Of a stretch of DNA of 64,000 bases, positions 11,851-22,914 are shown piece after piece. Where the stretch lies: NCBI GenBank assembly GCA_918026815.1, contig CAKJVC010000150.1, positions 310,001-374,000 on the forward strand, written 5' to 3'. The notes under the pieces are model-generated. The model saw only the letters and a list, made by a program, of their open reading frames with translations, was not told where the DNA came from and ran no database searches. A program made the position numbers and the translations under genes. Positions within the stretch are counted from its first letter, which is position 1. Each line of letters begins with the position of its first letter. Source of the DNA: Chalara sp. BL73 (lineage: Eukaryota > Ascomycota > Leotiomycetes > Helotiales).

Positions 11851-12320
11851 GATTGCGGGAGGGAAGCACCGCTAGCGAGACGAGGCCCTGCCTGGCTGTT
11901 ACAGGAGTCTTAAGTCGTACAGGCCCTTTAAATTACTTGCGACGAGGTCCCGTTCTAGCCATTGGTCAGTAATGCAGTTGAACATTTGGGTTTGTATGTG
12001 GTTGTATGGGAAAAAGAGGGGTTTGTTATGCGCACGCTCATTTCAGCTAAAAAAGTATCGCTTTTTTTTTGTCCAAGCATGAAACGTCTTCTGCGCAGCC
12101 TCATGGCGCCACAATTTAGGCTGCCAGCCCCGGTGGCCAAGCAAAGCCTTCTTCAACTACCTTTACATACAGCTGATAATATCGCGGTATGGTCAAGTCT
12201 TTGTCCTTGCTTTGCATATGTTTATTAACTTCAATAGCTCAATGACGTATTCTCAGCCAACGGGTGAGCTGCAGTATCCCTGTCCTCCCACCACGCCTCC
12301 GTCGATTTCGGCGCGCAACA
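11851..12320. other. no gene seen (shared upstream region)
   Basis: Divergent intergenic space between the TPR-ZZ-HET gene (minus) and the HET remnant (plus). It is a candidate shared promoter region, but no specific element was recognised. Confidence 0.45.
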
Positions 12321-12736
12321 ATGCGTCTTCTATTACAAAGCGGGGCGGGCGAATTTAGCTTGAGAGAATTTCGCAACAATGAGATCCTTCCCTATGCAAT
12401 ACTTTCGCACACATGGCTTGCAGTTCAAGAGAAGGAGCCCATTTATGACAACCTGATAAATGGCACGGGTAAAAGAAAGCTTGGCTACAAGAAGATCCGG
12501 TTCTGTGGAGAACAAGCGAGACAGGATGGCCTACAATACTTCTGGGTGGACACTTGTTGTATTAACAAGGCAAACTACGCTGAGCTGCAGTATGCCCTTA
12601 ATTCTATGTTCTGCTGGTACCGTAATGCAACTCGATGCTACGTTTATTTGTCGGATGTTTCTAGCCCTTTTTTTTAGGCATCACTGCTGAGTTCAATCCA
12701 CAATCGTGGGATTTGGAATTTTGGAAAAGTAGATGG
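12321..12736 (+). pseudogene. truncated HET-domain gene
   Basis: N-terminal half of a HET domain of the HET-E/ankyrin-HET class: MRLL start, ILPYAILSHTW, LGYKKIRFCGEQA, YFWVDTCCINKAN, AINSMF-like and CYVYLSDVS motifs in order. A T-tract at 12668-12675 is one base short, giving an in-frame TAG. The domain continues in the next frame (EFNPQSWDLEFWKSRW) and stops exactly at the LTR starting 12737. The rest of the domain (the expected RGWTLQELL block) is not found beyond the LTR. It is therefore broken twice: by an indel and by LTR insertion or deletion. Confidence 0.85.
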
Positions 12737-12976
12737 TGTAACAACTCAAGCTGAACAGGGATCTCGATCCGTAGATCTAGGTAGAAGGACTCAGAGGAGT
12801 GAACAAATATCAATTGTCATAACTAAGAGAACAAGCTACCGACAGAAGAAGGGAAGGAAAGCAGCGCTCTATATACAGGAAGCTGGCTGGCGGCCCGCGT
12901 AAGTGAGCCCTGTGGTGTCCAGTGCCAAGCTTCACCGAGCACCCAAGCTCCACCGAGAAAGGCCAGGGCCGTGACA
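12737..12976 (+). mobile_element. family A (LTR1) solo LTR
   Basis: Starts TGTAACAACTCAAGCTG and ends GGCCAGGGCCGTGACA (TG...CA). It contains the family's CTATATACAGGAA segment. No matching 5-bp duplication was found (GATGG versus ATTTT), consistent with deletion of one flank together with the HET 3' half. Confidence 0.8.
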
Positions 12977-13815
12977 ATTTTAAGGATTTACGTCCAAGCA
13001 GTCTTCCTGACACTATAGGCCGTGGAAAGTAGTGAGGCATAATATTAGAACACCTAGAACAAGTCAATTTTGTTTTGCGTTAAGATATCTGCAATTTCGT
13101 CGAACTAACTGTATCTAATGTACCACCGGGATTTTGGTCTCGGTCTCGGTCGTGCCCTATAAAAGGTTCGGGCCGTCATGATCCATGCCTGCAGAAAACC
13201 CAAAATAGGCTGCTACTGGAGCAATGCGTTGTCCAACCCCGCTTTCTCGCCCGGTGTCCAGTACCAAATGGTTCAATGATAACCTTGCAGCAGCTTTCTC
13301 GTGCTCTCTCTAGGCGGGCGTATATTAGAATGTGGCGCTGGCAGTCAGCGTGATATTGATGCAAGCAATGAGTGCATTAGCACCAGAATGGAGCATCGAT
13401 GCAAGTTCTCATTTGATTCTAGATCACGCGTGACCCGTTGCGCTAAAAAGCTTTTGGTACAATTAACTTACCATTACTAGAGATCTATATCGAACACACA
13501 TGCTATAGAGAGCCTAGATTGTATCACCAATACCTTCTGATTATCACTGCATATTCCATCTTCTAACAAGGCCGCCAGCTTATGGGGGTCCCATAGGGTG
13601 GGTTGTCACCTCTTTCACCCCACTAGGGCCCCATTCCGCAGTCTATTAATGAGACAGTAAGATGCTCCTGTCGTTACATAACAACACTTTCTATAAGTGA
13701 GGCATATTATAGTACCATGAATCTCAAGCTTAGTTCTCTTTCTGATTTCTTCTACCGCTGTCATTGCCTAGAAATCGATATTATCAACTAGTTAAGAAAT
13801 GCTTTATTGCATAAG
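12977..13815. other. no gene seen
   Basis: AT-rich; no convincing open frame. The sequence just after the LTR does not continue the HET domain. Confidence 0.5.
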
Positions 13816-15918
13816 CTAAATAATCTGTATAGATCTCTGTGTAGAGTTTATATGTGGCAGGATCCCTTCCGAGAGACCATGCGTATAAGTTTGACCAATT
13901 AATCTGAAGCTATTATCTTGCTCCGCTTTCCTTCGTAGTATAAAGGGACATGGTGCGCGTACGAGATGCCATAACTCATCCCCTTCCTGCACCGAGGCAG
14001 GGCAGATTCCAAGGTGACCACCATCTGTTAAGAACAGCTTTCGGAAAGAACATGTCTTCAGAAAGGTGCTCTCAAATGAGCCGGATTCTCGAAGTCCTTG
14101 GCTCGCAGCCTCCTTCCCCATAGTGGACAGCAACCTATGCATCATTTCATGGGTAGGTAGAAGTCCTTTACTATCCAAGCGTCCGAGCTTGTCAACATTG
14201 CGTGTCGCCTCGAATACCACCTGAGCATCACCTTGACAGTCGTAGCTAAGCTTGAGGAGCTTCCTCAACCAGAAGGTAGCAAATTCTTGGTCGAGAGATT
14301 GACGATATGACCCACCTGCAATCAAGCTAATTCTAAAGGCATCCTCGCGATGTTCATTTGTAAATAGATAGCGAGGGGGAAGTGAGCAGATCATCTTGGC
14401 CCCAGCGTCAAAGGTTGATGTGCCATTACAGAAATCCTCCAGCGGCTCGCTCAGCTGCGTGACGACCCCGAGCCTTGTTCCCGCACAATGCAAAACGTTT
14501 CCGCTAACCCTAGGGAGCCTGATAGCCGGCAAGTTGCTGGTTGAAGGTTTTTTATGAAAAAGTATTGACTGCTCTATCTCGGGTATGTTTCCTATACGGC
14601 GCGACACGGAGCATGTAAGGTTTGCGACCCACGACGGAAATCCAGGTAGTTGCCAATGGGGCTGATCCTCTATAAGTGTAAGATATCCTAGCCAGCAGGT
14701 GCGCTCGATGATCAATATTGCAGCTCTTTGAAACAGCAGAGCTGGGTCCTCTTTATAGTTTACGCTGATAATCTGTTGCATTTTGCCCTTCCTCACTTCG
14801 CCTTTCTGTAACATTTGAGGAGCGAGACCTAGAAGAGCGTACACAAGGTCTCTTGGATCTGTCGCTTTCCAGCCACGGCAGAGGTGCAGCAGCACACATA
14901 ATGCTGCTTCCCGGCTCTGAATAACTGTGTTGCCAGTCATATACAGATTAGTAGTAGTAATATCTGAAGCCACCCTGCTATCTAGATTAATTCGACTGCA
15001 AATGTCATCAAGAGTCATGAGCCCTGTGCCTACGGTGGATGACGTCATAGAGTTCCGCTTCCGAGCTCGGTGAGCTAGTTGAGCCCCTAGACCGAGCGAA
15101 AGTAGGCAAGTACAAAGCCGTATTTCGCCCCAGGCGAGTACGTGGTCGCCGCACATAATGTCGACCTTGCTAGCGAGAGTGATTTCTTGCACAATCCAGA
15201 TCCGAGACCACCACTGCTTCTCCAAGAGCAGAGTGAAATCGAACCATTCCTGTGCGGTAATGTGAGGAACCTTTCTCCGTGTTAGGATTCTCCCATGTTG
15301 AGTCGCAGTGTCCCAGTCTTCGAAGCGTGGCCGAAACAGGTCGCCGTTATTTTCGCGCCGTTGCTTCGTGAGGTCTCGTGAGGCCGCTGCGAGCTTCTGT
15401 ACGAGAGTCTTCACATATTCCATCCGCATCCTGTCTGAAGGACCGAGAAAGACCCAGATCTTCCGCGCCTTCATGTAGATCTGGCTTATGCTCACCTGCG
15501 CTTCGCGCTCTGCTATGCTGGACTGATCGATACATATCGCATCTATCCAATAAAATTGGACGGCAGACTGGCCAGCACTGAATCTTTGACGAGACCGCAT
15601 AGATAATAGAGCATCAAGGAGATTTTGACGGATCGTTATCTGTGATCCATCGATTGCTATTGTCCGAGGCAGGCATCCAGCGCGGCCGTTTTGAGCTTGA
15701 GTAATGCTGTCGCCAGGCAGTCCCCAGGTATAAGATAGGGCGATAAACGGAGGAGCATCGTCTAGATCATAGACATAAAGGCTGCCGGACAACGGCGATT
15801 CAATTAAGGACTCTGCTCCAGAGATCTTGAGGAGCCGGATGGAGCTTAATGCAGTTTCAAGTTTATCGTATAGATACATGAGTGCCGAGGGATATTCTAC
15901 GGCTATGTCGCAGTGCAC
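13816..15918 (-). CDS. HET-domain (heterokaryon incompatibility) protein
   Basis: Single uninterrupted 700-residue frame. HET domain motifs appear in order: APPFIALSYTWG at about 55-66; a WIDAICIDQSS block with REAQVSISQIY and ARKIWVFLG at about 125-165; then WWSRIWIVQEI and, further on, TDPRDLVYALLGLAP. The C-terminal part (PSWVANL, GGHLGICPASVQEGDELWHL) matches the usual HET-protein tail. No extra N-terminal or C-terminal domain was recognised. It is one of five HET loci in the window. Proteins of this class act in the cytoplasm and induce incompatibility cell death, usually through a partner that supplies recognition. Confidence 0.92.
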   Translation of the reverse strand: MHCDIAVEYPSALMYLYDKLETALSSIRLLKISGAESLIESPLSGSLYVYDLDDAPPFIALSYTWGLPGDSITQAQNGRAGCLPRTIAIDGSQITIRQNLLDALLSMRSRQRFSAGQSAVQFYWIDAICIDQSSIAEREAQVSISQIYMKARKIWVFLGPSDRMRMEYVKTLVQKLAAASRDLTKQRRENNGDLFRPRFEDWDTATQHGRILTRRKVPHITAQEWFDFTLLLEKQWWSRIWIVQEITLASKVDIMCGDHVLAWGEIRLCTCLLSLGLGAQLAHRARKRNSMTSSTVGTGLMTLDDICSRINLDSRVASDITTTNLYMTGNTVIQSREAALCVLLHLCRGWKATDPRDLVYALLGLAPQMLQKGEVRKGKMQQIISVNYKEDPALLFQRAAILIIERTCWLGYLTLIEDQPHWQLPGFPSWVANLTCSVSRRIGNIPEIEQSILFHKKPSTSNLPAIRLPRVSGNVLHCAGTRLGVVTQLSEPLEDFCNGTSTFDAGAKMICSLPPRYLFTNEHREDAFRISLIAGGSYRQSLDQEFATFWLRKLLKLSYDCQGDAQVVFEATRNVDKLGRLDSKGLLPTHEMMHRLLSTMGKEAASQGLRESGSFESTFLKTCSFRKLFLTDGGHLGICPASVQEGDELWHLVRAPCPFILRRKAEQDNSFRLIGQTYTHGLSEGILPHINSTQRSIQII

Positions 15919-18769
15919 TGGTTATAGGCTCAAAAACTTAGCAGAGGTCAACGGCGAAAACAGTAAAGATGGCTGGATTAGTTATTGGGCTAGGATTTTT
16001 GAATAGGATTCCAGGGAAACTCAGGCAGATATGGCAGTAGTATGCTTGGTTTAACACGCGATGGTATGGGAACTAGAAAAGGATACCAAGAATACAAACA
16101 ACTGCAACATTGGCACATGCCTCGAAGGTAGTGAGTAAGGCTGCTAGATTTATGTTATTAGATTAAGCCGCTGTGACAGTCCGACGGAAGAACAGGTAAG
16201 GGAAAAGCTACCAATAAACGCCAACCAGGAGGGCGCATAGCTCCCTGACGGCATTTTGCAAGGCAAGCTTCGACCTGTCCTGGCTGTGCAAATTAGCCAC
16301 CACCGGAGGTGTATACGTGTCGACGCACAGCCACGTATGCATATATTGGAGTACACTAGCAACCCGCCCCAAAGCCGACTCTTTTTACTATTTTCGAGTT
16401 CAAATTCATCTTGCAGCCCTAGAATGTACAACGTCGACTTCGGGACCTCTTCTGATCTCGAATTCTCTCATGATGTGCTCTCTACATCAAGAAAATAACC
16501 CAAGCCCTTGGACCTCACAATATAGCATTGGAATCATCGCCAGACTCGGCATCTCCGATATTTACGTTGCGCTCTTGGGCCTGGGAAATGTTGGGTATGT
16601 ATAACCCATTCACTATACGGACTACCAAATCGCTCACTACCAAGAAGCAAGCAGCAGTTCGCTATCAAAGACACATTCAGCACTCGAAAGCGACAGCCCA
16701 TGACTCGAGATCTACCGCCGATAGCCTCGGATGGCATGGCGCAGCCAGAACAGGCAATATTTTTCGAGATGGAGGCAGTAGGTATTATGCAACATTCTGT
16801 GGTTCTGGTTATTCGAGACATCGGAATTTATTCAAACCAGAGTAAAAAAGGTGGGAGGCTAGGAAGCTTAATATTGTCGTAGTCTAGACGGCTTGGTAAA
16901 ATATCTAGAGCTGGTGTGTTAAAGGAAGTCGAGATTACTTCATCAAGTGTTTTCCGGCTATACTTTATCGATAACTATACAACAAGTCTGCGTACAGCGG
17001 TTTGGGGGTGCCAAACAGGGGGGCTTGGTCGCTGTTTTATGCAACGGTTACCGCTGTACTCAAGACATATTCTATATTAAACGAAATTTTTACTCATGAC
17101 ATTTAAATACTTCAAATGGACCCTCGTAAAAACAAATCGGTAGTCGGTGTTTAACAGAGTCGTCCGTGAAGTCCACCTTTGTGCTAGAGCACCTCACGCG
17201 CACACACGAAGATTACAGCCGTAATTTGAGAAATATCATCATCCGCAACGCTCTTGTAAGCCTGTATTTCCATCGCCGTGATACCCTCACAGATCCTCCA
17301 ATTGATTCCCTGCCTAATAAACCTATTTCTGACAACAGTGTTCCAGGTCGGAGGTCCATAAACTCTGTCAGTATTTATCCTGAATTATTTCCCTGGCTAA
17401 CTGTTACAGAAAAGGTTTGAGTCTTTAATCAATTGTGTAATCTTACTAAAACGACACATAGCCTAGCTCAACATCTCGGTGACCGCCCTCAGAACGCCTG
17501 CATTCCGATTCTATTAGTGACTCAAATCTTCTGGACGAGGAACAGCCAAGCCGGCGTACACACCAAATGCCAAGGACTCTCAGCAACCATCCTAGTCGCT
17601 CAAACGAGACTCAAGAAGAGCTGTTAGGATTTGAGAATCCAGGGGTAGCTGACATGGCTGACTAAGTGGGGAACGCTAGGGCTGAAGACTTTTCACACGC
17701 ACAAATTGCTAGAACACACTTCATACACAATCATAGAGAACAATAGAGAGCCTGTCGGCATCCCTAAACCCCTTCTGACTATCATTGTGTAATTCACGTT
17801 CTATCACCTCTACCGAGCCCCCCTCATTGCCCTTAGCACGCGACATCCTGGCACCTGACAAATACGATGCGATAGGAGATGTCTAAGACAAAGATAGGAT
17901 GGGTGAACCTCAACATAGTAGGCATGGCAGCAGATGACAGAGGCTGGCATGATACCGAGTACTAAGTTTGAAGCCTGCGCTTGGCAAGTGGGCTGAGTGT
18001 CACTGGTAGAGCACCGTCGTTGCAAGCACATACGAAGGTGGAAAGGCTCTGCATATTTTGGTGGTACAGCTGTCGCACGGTCATACAACGAACTGGCCCC
18101 ATGAGAGGACTAGGTAGTTGTTATAAGCCTTGAATTCAGAGTTGTACACGGTTCTCAAGGAACTAATAGCGCTACTGGGATGTTCGAAATAATTAAGTGC
18201 CGAATGCCCCAAAATGGCCAAGACTGAAATAGTATATGGCCAAAGAGGTCTATTATCACTGACAGTAATCTCAAGAGTAAAATATTTCAAATACGCGATG
18301 ATAACCACTGTGCGTTTCTTACGCATGTGGGAACTTTGGCGTTGGTTTTGGCGTTGCCTTGGGGGTAAGTAAAATGGCTCTTTATCGCGCAAGGCGTTTC
18401 GCTGTCACTCTGTTTGATAGCGCGGGGATGATGATTGTTACCTAGTCTTTACCCGTGAAGGAATCCGGCATGGATAATAAGAAGCAGAGGGTGGACGTGC
18501 AGGAGAAGGGCTGGAGGTTCGAAGTTGGAGGAGAGGCTTGAAACGGGGCGCCAAGCTTGTTACTGCTGATGGGGTGTGCACCTTAGCTGCCGTTCGTAAT
18601 ATGTGAAGAATACAGATGTAACGATTGGTAATTCGATACTCATTAATGTTAACGGCTAGATAAAAGTAGAGAGGCTACTCCGGAGTAGTGACGAAGTTGG
18701 CTGGGATGAGGGTCCCGAAGCTGCTGTAAGGGTTGTTGGCAAGAGAGCCCTGGGAGAGCCGCTAGCCGA
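15919..18769. other. long gene-poor stretch
   Basis: About 2.85 kb with only short frames. None shows a family motif or a convincing multi-exon pattern. The frame at 17166-17420 is open but unremarkable. No LTR copy of the five families was seen here. Confidence 0.5.
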
Positions 18770-19813
18770 TCAGGCCGGGTTTCTGCTTCCCGCCGCCGAT
18801 GCTCCGTAGACTCTCCAGGCGTCACCGCTCCAGCACGTATGCCCCCAGGCGGTGCCGTCCCACCACTTATGCCAGCAAGCGTAGTCAACGCCGAGACTGA
18901 AGAGGTCGAGCTGGTTGTCGCCAAACGACGCCGCGCAGATGTTGCCGATAATGCTGCCACCGAGGCTCTCCCATCCACTCCAGCAGGCACCGTCCCAATG
19001 ATTATGCTGGCAGGTGTTATCGGGGCCACGCGCAAATATGTCAAGCCTCTTATCGCGCCATGATACGACGCGGATGTCGCCGATAATGCTGCCGCCAAGG
19101 TTCTCCCATCCGCTCCAGGCATTACCATCCCAATAATTATACTGGCAGGTGTTATCGTGACCGCGCGCAAACAAGTCAGGCTTTCCACAGCGCCACGACA
19201 CGGCACTGATGTCGCCAATAATGCTGCCGTCGAGACTTTCCCACCCACTCCAGGCGTCACCGTTCCAATAATTATACTGGCAGGTGTTATCTGCGCCAAG
19301 GCCGAAGAGGTCGATATAGTTACCGCCCCGCGACACGGCGCAGATATTGTTGATGATGCTGCCGCCAAGGTTCTCCCATCCGCTCCAGGAGGCGCCGTCC
19401 CGATAATTATGCTGGCAGGTGTTATCGGGGCCCCGCGCAAATAAGTCAAGCCTCTTATCGCGCCACGATACGACGCGGATGTCGCCGATAATGCTGCCGT
19501 CGAGACTTTCCCACCCAGTCCAGGCGTCGCCGTTCCAATAATTATACTGACAGGTGTTATCGGCGCCAAGGCCGAAGAGGTCGATATGGTTACCGCCCCG
19601 CGACACGGCGCAGATGTCGCCGATGATGCTGCCGCCGAGGCTCTTCCACTCGCTCCAGCCGTGGCAGTTCCGCCGCTTGTGCCAGCAGGCGTTGTCAGTG
19701 CCGCGGACGAAGACGATGGTGAGCCCTTCAGCCCAGGAGACTACGGCAGGGATGCCTTTGGTTTCTTTCAGGGATTTTCCGTGGAGTGGGAAGGGGCGGC
19801 TGTGACTTACCAT
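18770..19813 (-). CDS. seven-unit PLL/DUF346-like beta-propeller lectin
   Basis: The 347-residue frame is made of seven units of about 45-47 residues following the pattern (I)IGDIxAVSxxxxxLDLFxxGxDNTC, then Q-Y-N-Y-W-(D/N)G, then WSGWESLGG. This matches the repeat of unknown function DUF346 and the seven-bladed PLL-type propellers, which bind sugars such as fucose in bacterial members. Units 2 and 4, and 3 and 6, are nearly identical pairs, so the array grew by multi-unit duplication. The last unit lacks a clean GWESLGG strand and ends in a non-repeat tail, so the 3' end may be altered. The chosen start codon overlaps a GTAAGT, so the true first exon could lie upstream. No signal peptide is obvious. 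Sugar binding is inferred from the fold only. Confidence 0.78.
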   Translation of the reverse strand: MVSHSRPFPLHGKSLKETKGIPAVVSWAEGLTIVFVRGTDNACWHKRRNCHGWSEWKSLGGSIIGDICAVSRGGNHIDLFGLGADNTCQYNYWNGDAWTGWESLDGSIIGDIRVVSWRDKRLDLFARGPDNTCQHNYRDGASWSGWENLGGSIINNICAVSRGGNYIDLFGLGADNTCQYNYWNGDAWSGWESLDGSIIGDISAVSWRCGKPDLFARGHDNTCQYNYWDGNAWSGWENLGGSIIGDIRVVSWRDKRLDIFARGPDNTCQHNHWDGACWSGWESLGGSIIGNICAASFGDNQLDLFSLGVDYACWHKWWDGTAWGHTCWSGDAWRVYGASAAGSRNPA

Positions 19814-19883
19814 CTAGCCTTGGTGGCTTTTTCTTGTGCTTTTCCTCTGCGACGCAGTCATATATGGGCGTTCAAGTTGGGTT

Positions 19884-20979
19884 TCACATACCGAAAAATG
19901 TCTCCAAGACAGACAAAATTGGAAGTAACAGCATTGTCACGGCTACTGTCTGGCCGAAAACCCACCGATTGTCTCCATCGTTGTTCAAGCCACACCACTC
20001 CTTAATTCCTAGGTCCCAAGCAACCTCGGTGACTTTTGGGGGTTTGCCCCACTTCTGGAAGTTGACAAACACTATGAACAGTAGAGTGTACGCGCTGCAT
20101 AGGAAGAGGGCCCAATTTTTCGAAAGAAAGAACTCGAAAACGTCAAGGACCCGCGGGCGGCAGTTCCGCATTCTTTGGTGTATTTGACCCTTGAGTCGAT
20201 CCATACGCTTCTCGCCAAGGATATGTTCAAGGGAATAGATAAGAATAAAGCAGTATGTTAACATCACCGCTGCCGCTGATAAGCCACGTCGCAAGTGCAT
20301 AGAGAATTGTGAGAATAAAACATTGTTGTCGGGTCCCGGCATCCCCTGGAGGACATAAAAAATAGGTAGAAAAGCTTGGTCGCTCATGGCAACAGTTATG
20401 GTAAGGGCAAGTACAAATAACGTTAAAACGAACAATCGAATACTAGCTATCGTCCGATGCCCTGAAAACTTTCTCAGTGAGATTAGGCAAGCAAGGTAAC
20501 TGCTGATTGATAAACAACTTTGATAGATGACTAAGGTGAAACGTGCATCTTGAAAATCCAGTTCATTTTCCTTGTATAATGTGTATACTCTTGTGTTGAC
20601 ATAGGCACTGGCAAGCAAGGCGACACCAGTGATGAGCTGCTGATCGGCAAGCGAGAGAAGGGCTTTCTCAGCGACCTGTTTCCAAACAATTTGTTTGGAG
20701 GACAACTTTGATGTCTTGCTTTTCAGGTTTAGGTAGAAAACTACCCATGACGCGATAGCCGTTGCAATCGCCACCGAGACACTTGACACTACGACCTATG
20801 TCACAGACGCCTATCTTAGCTGAGGGAGGTAAGAGGTAAGAGACACCACATACCCCGATGCCAGCTTGATCCGGATCTGCAAAGTCAGAACAAGTCATGT
20901 CGCCTTCTCCAAACATATAGTTTTGGATAAAAGGCTTCCCACTAAATGTGTAATGCTCGATTGGCGTCTGGTCGGACAT
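19884..20979 (-). CDS. multi-pass membrane protein, uncharacterised fungal family
   Basis: Exon 1 is 20979-20854 and exon 2 is 20795-19884. The 58-nt intron starts GTATGT and ends CATAG. Together they encode 345 residues. An N-terminal cytosolic/luminal segment with GEGDMTCSDF and a Cys pair is followed by about seven hydrophobic helices. The segment LADQQLITGVALLASAYV is typical of a large uncharacterised family of fungal integral membrane proteins. The loop with WDLGIKEWCGLNNDGDNRW precedes the last helix. Function is unknown. A separate upstream frame (20942-21277) with one hydrophobic helix overlaps the start and is not included. Confidence 0.75.
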
Positions 20980-22473
20980 GTTGCGAGAATAAGGCCCGAA
21001 ATATGCAGATGATAGGTGTCAAGATAGCCACGGACAAAATGGACGAGACCGTGACAAATGCTGCTACCCAACGGATGCCACGGTTTGTGTAGGGGTGAGA
21101 TTTGGGGAGGGTGGAATTTAGGGGGGAGGGGGCCCGCAATGGATGCTTTTTAGGAAGCAAGCCAGGGAAGGCCAGATATAGCAATGGGGGAGAGAGGGGT
21201 TCCAAGTCGATTGTTGAGGGCATCTGGACTATATAGGAGCGAGGAAGGTCAAGAGGCCGGAGGTTCTCCCTCCACACTAAAAACCAGTTGTGCAGGAATT
21301 GTAGTTGTTCGTATTAGTTAAAATATATTACACTGCAATGAGAGAGGCACGAATGCTCGGCACAGCTCGTAGGTGAGCGAGCGTCGCGTGTCTATTGGTG
21401 CCTTGGTCTGTCACAGTTTAATGGGCGAACATGGGTGAGACACGAGTACGTGGACGTCTCCCAGCCTACGATTCGAAACAGCGTGAATAGGACTCACGGC
21501 CCTATACAGCCAATAGTATCTCTCTCTCCCTTTCTCTCCCGGTGAGTCATCGAGGCGGTAGATGGCGACCAATGCGATGTGCCAAGGGAAGGAAAACAGG
21601 CTTGCTCTGGATGCGCACTCAAACAGGACAATCCGCTATAGTAAAATAGGATTGCGCCCGTTCTCTTATTCACCATAATCACAACATGAAGGCAAATGTG
21701 ATTGGACTACAAGCGCCGGAACGTGCTTCTGAGGATCCTAACGCACCCTTGGCTTCCGCCGTGGCTTATGAGTGGACGATGGCTCGTCCCGGATTACGCA
21801 TTCTATCAACGCGCAACGCACAATGCGGTAGGCTGGTATGACATTTCATAGATTGCTCAGGCAAGGTGACTGAGCCCTTGTCCGATTTCTTCCACCCCAG
21901 CTCCTCCGCATCAGGCATTCCCCTCCGCATCAGGCATATTGGCGCTGGCCGGCCCACTTCCCGGTTGTCCTAGCCATCAGCACCCGACCAACGAGACCAA
22001 TCCATCAGTAGCCTCAATTCCTTGAACATATTTTGTTTCATTGATTGACGGGCTATGTAATCCCTCTTGTGAGGCGGCATGCAGCAATCGAAATGTGAAG
22101 GTAATAAGGTGGGATGCGGATTCAAACTCCCCAATCTATCCCACTAACCTATCAGCGCGCTGCGATCCCGGCGCACCATTAGCACGACAACACAACAATG
22201 CCAGACGCGGCCAAATTACGACGGCTGCACACCCAAACTTCGACTATTTTGTCCCCTTTTTCCTTTTTCTTTTTTCCCCTTTTTTAGGTGCCAAAATGAG
22301 GAGCGGTGTGCGCTGTCGCTTAGACTGCGGCTTTATCGCGTTGGATGCTCTGTCCCTGTTCCCCGCGCATTTAGACCAGCGCTACGGCCCGCGTTATGAT
22401 CCGCATCCGGAATGCTGGCCTACGGACATACGTACTTCGTACAGCTAGTGGCTGTGACGCATATGCAGGCTGT
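20980..22473. other. no gene seen
   Basis: Only weak frames. The one at 22041-22448 contains a T-rich tract and a tRNA-like fragment that does not fold as a full tRNA. No clear coding evidence. Confidence 0.45.
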
Positions 22474-22599
22474 TGTCACGTCCCGACCCTGATCTAGCAC
22501 GTGACCTGCTGCCGAGCCACTAGGGCTCCCTCTTATAGATTCTCGTATGATACCACCGTTGCCCTCTGTATCTGTAGATCCACAGCGCGTGCCGTGACA
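22474..22599 (+). mobile_element. family E (LTR5), internally deleted
   Basis: Begins TGTCACGTCCCGACCCTG and ends CGCGTGCCGTGACA. Compared with the copy at 59774-59945 it lacks about 46 bp around the TATA-like segment. No target duplication was found. Confidence 0.65.
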
Positions 22600-22602
22600 C
22601 CC

Positions 22603-22669
22603 ATGGCTGCTGTAGCTATACGCCTGTGGCCGCTATGATCGCCGTTTCTAGCCGGCTCTGGCTGTTACA
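22603..22669 (-). mobile_element. family D (LTR4) 5' fragment
   Basis: On the minus strand it starts TGTAACAGCCAGAGCCGG and continues into the GCTACAGCAGCC motif seen in the copy at 55430-55819. Truncated. Confidence 0.55.
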
Positions 22670-22767
22670 CTGGCTGTTACATATACAAATTTCAAATCTC
22701 ATATTGCTTGGTATATAGTATTGATTTTTAGGGGTCGATATATTACGATAATACTAACTCGCTCATT

Positions 22768-22914
22768 GCATCAGCGTGATGCCTACTGTGAGTATCACAC
22801 CTCTATAAGTAGAGAGATTCTCTTCTGTAGTTTAGGTTCTGCAACCTTCAGCAATTGACACTATTTGCCCTATACTCTCCGAAGGCCACGTGACTACTTC
22901 TCTCTATATGAACA
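22768..22914 (-). mobile_element. family B (LTR2) partial copy truncating the amidase
   Basis: On the minus strand it begins TGTTCATATAGAGAGAAG and contains CTTCGGAGAGTATAGGGC. The far end is missing. Its first base directly follows the last coding codons of the amidase remnant. Confidence 0.75.

Noticed and set aside
18649..19569. 306-residue frame rich in [10 protein letters not shown] repeats
   Set aside because: Alternative register of the lectin repeats; the other frame has the propeller motifs.
20942..21277. 111-residue frame with one hydrophobic helix upstream of the membrane protein
   Set aside because: Overlaps the likely start in another frame and no splice joining it was convincing. 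Kept out of the gene model.
22095..22185. tRNA-like stretch with GGATTCAAACTCC and a CGCACCA end
   Set aside because: Arms do not pair into a cloverleaf on either strand; the acceptor stem fails. At most a decayed tRNA-derived fragment.
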